Positions 62,733 through 64,000 of a stretch of 64,000 nucleotides of DNA are shown one piece after another. How positions within the stretch are numbered: position 1 is the first letter of the stretch; each line of letters begins with the position of its first letter. The stretch is from Aricia agestis. Taxonomy: Eukaryota > Arthropoda > Insecta > Lepidoptera > Lycaenidae. The position numbers and the translations under genes were made by a program. A model generated the notes under the pieces. It ran no database searches, was not told the DNA's origin, and saw nothing but the letters and a program-made list of their open reading frames with translations. The stretch is from the NCBI RefSeq assembly GCF_905147365.1, contig NC_056406.1, forward strand, positions 942,501 to 1,006,500, written 5' to 3'.

Positions 62733-64000
62733 AGTCTGGGTTTGCGCCCGTCACGTTCGGACGCGCTCCGTGTTACGATCTCTGTGACGTCAATTTTCAT
62801 TTCATATTTGCGAGTTTTTTTTTGTTTCCGAGTTTAAATATTCTGAAGTATGATTATTTCGTTTATAATTATTAATAATTATCAAATCAAAAGTGAACTT
62901 ATGTGAATAGTTTTGTTTCTTTAACAAACTTTCGTATTATTATTTTTTTCGATCTACCCGCATTGTGTTGTAATTATGAGTGAACCTGAGGAAGAAGGTA
63001 CGATGGAGCCTGCACACAATGAGATGGCTGCGGAGGCTGTTAACATAATAGTGCTGGAATCTGGAGAATATGAAGGAGAGGTAGACTTAGAGTGGGATGA
63101 TGCAGGTATGTCAGTAGGTCATAATAATCTCGACGATGTTGGAAGTGAAGCGATGTTGCAGCCAGGCAACAAAAGGCGACTAGCAGGTAGTTCTCCAGAG
63201 CCGCTAGCTGATGATGGCTTTACACTGGTCACGAGATATAAGCGCAGGAACCTGCAGAGAACCCCTCCATCTGCATCACCTAATCCGCCAGCTAATTTAC
63301 GTAATAATTTTGAAGTTTCTATAACCGCCAAGACCGATTTTCTACCGAAGCAGTTAGCGTTTGCAAAACTATTGGCTAAATACAATATTCAGGGCATAGA
63401 AACTATCAAATATAAAAGTCCTTTCAAACTTTTAATTAAATTTAAATCCGAGCTAGACGCAAACAATTTTCTGAATAATAAGATTACACAGGATTATGAG
63501 TGGGTTTGTAGAAATACTAATGAGTTGCATTACTGTTATGGCGTGGTCCGGGATATTGACATTGATATAGAAGATAAGGAATTGAAAGAGATTTTCGAAT
63601 GTGACACGAAGATTTTATCCATTAAGAGGTTGTTACGGAAAGATTCGGATGGTAAATGGATAAAGTCTGAAACCGTTCGAATAGGGTTCGAAGGTTCAAA
63701 TCTTCCAGAATTTATAAAAGCTTATGGGTGTCGAATGGCCGTAGATTCTTACATGTATCCTGTGACTCAATGCTCTAAATGTTGGCGATACGGTCACGTC
63801 AATCAGATTTGTCCATCTAAGACCCCAATTTGTCCTAAGTGTAGCGGGAAACATGAAAACTGCGAAACGAAAAGTTATAGATGTGTTAACTGCAAAGGGA
63901 ATCACTTATCTTTTATGAAATCTGCTTGTCCTGTATTTAAGAAAGAAAGAAATATTCGGATGTATATGGGAAATCATATGTGCTCTTATAAGTTTGCATT
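62733..64000 (+). mobile_element. Second non-LTR retrotransposon, 5' part (runs off window)
   Basis: A probable 5' end near 62733 (cagtctgggtttgcgcccgt) is followed by a 243-bp leader and ORF1. The family is different from the element at 1139-6257. It sits in sense orientation in LRP1 intron 51. The 5' boundary is inferred from the change to GC-rich leader-like sequence. Confidence 0.65.
62976..64000 (+). CDS. Retrotransposon ORF1, gag-like (partial at 3')
   Basis: ATG at 62976 (MSEPEEEGTMEPAHNEMAAE) opens 341 codons without a stop to the window edge. Acidic N-terminus, then a basic segment, then a region resembling the RRM-like/PRE-type domain of insect ORF1 proteins. Zinc knuckles follow: CSKCWRYGHVNQIC, CPKCSGKHENC and CVNCKGNHLSFMKSAC, at about residues 267-310. 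This is the pattern of Jockey-type ORF1. ORF2 should follow beyond the window. Confidence 0.82.
   Translation, partial: MSEPEEEGTMEPAHNEMAAEAVNIIVLESGEYEGEVDLEWDDAGMSVGHNNLDDVGSEAMLQPGNKRRLAGSSPEPLADDGFTLVTRYKRRNLQRTPPSASPNPPANLRNNFEVSITAKTDFLPKQLAFAKLLAKYNIQGIETIKYKSPFKLLIKFKSELDANNFLNNKITQDYEWVCRNTNELHYCYGVVRDIDIDIEDKELKEIFECDTKILSIKRLLRKDSDGKWIKSETVRIGFEGSNLPEFIKAYGCRMAVDSYMYPVTQCSKCWRYGHVNQICPSKTPICPKCSGKHENCETKSYRCVNCKGNHLSFMKSACPVFKKERNIRMYMGNHMCSYKFA

Overview
The window is insect genomic DNA, most likely from a moth or butterfly. GC-rich short coding exons with GT/AG borders sit in AT-rich introns. The introns are packed with repeats of lepidopteran type: a tRNA-derived SINE, repeats ending in cagctagt, mariner and Tc1 elements, CsRn1/Kabuki-like gypsy and MITEs. 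There are no bacterial features.

The one host gene covers about 55 kb on the + strand, from the start codon at 6620 past the last visible exon at 61806. By exon reading it is an LDL-receptor-related protein 1 (LRP1). I could place 51 exons (8641 coding bases, 2880 codons) whose splice phases all agree. The domain order is signal peptide, 3 LDLa, 2 EGF, propeller 1, EGF, propeller 2, EGF, 6 LDLa, 2 EGF, propeller 3, EGF, propeller 4, EGF, propeller 5, EGF, propeller 6, EGF and at least 8 LDLa. The C-terminal part (remaining LDLa, last propellers, membrane span, tail) lies outside the window.

Region by region. 1-1126 holds the end of an antisense gag-like ORF and hairpins. 1139-6257 is a full-length, apparently intact non-LTR retrotransposon (ORF1 gag-like; ORF2 endonuclease-RT-RNase H) with a 12-bp target duplication, inserted just upstream of LRP1. 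Intron 1 (6702-16430) carries MITEs, a 1.1-kb foldback and SINE/LINE fragments. Intron 12 (22801-33636) holds tandem repeats, a tRNA-derived SINE, a large palindrome complex with a cysteine-rich ORF, and a 3.1-kb Tc1/mariner-type element with about 620-bp inverted repeats and a spliced, intact transposase. Intron 16 has a decayed Tc1-like element and intron 24 a mariner with one frameshift. Introns 30, 48 and 51 carry MITEs. The window ends in ORF1 of a second non-LTR element.

The most unusual structure is in intron 15 (34639-44230). An LTR retrotransposon with a complete 5' LTR and a broken gag has its pol region replaced by a LINE fragment followed by an antisense segment encoding a superfamily-1 RNA helicase of plus-strand RNA virus type (virga/nege-like motifs). 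It closes with a truncated 3' LTR and a matching 4-bp target duplication. A second, much younger CsRn1-like gypsy element with almost identical LTRs and an intact pol has split the viral helicase in two. The result is an endogenous RNA-virus fossil inside a retrotransposon chimera, lying antisense in an intron of a conserved host receptor gene.
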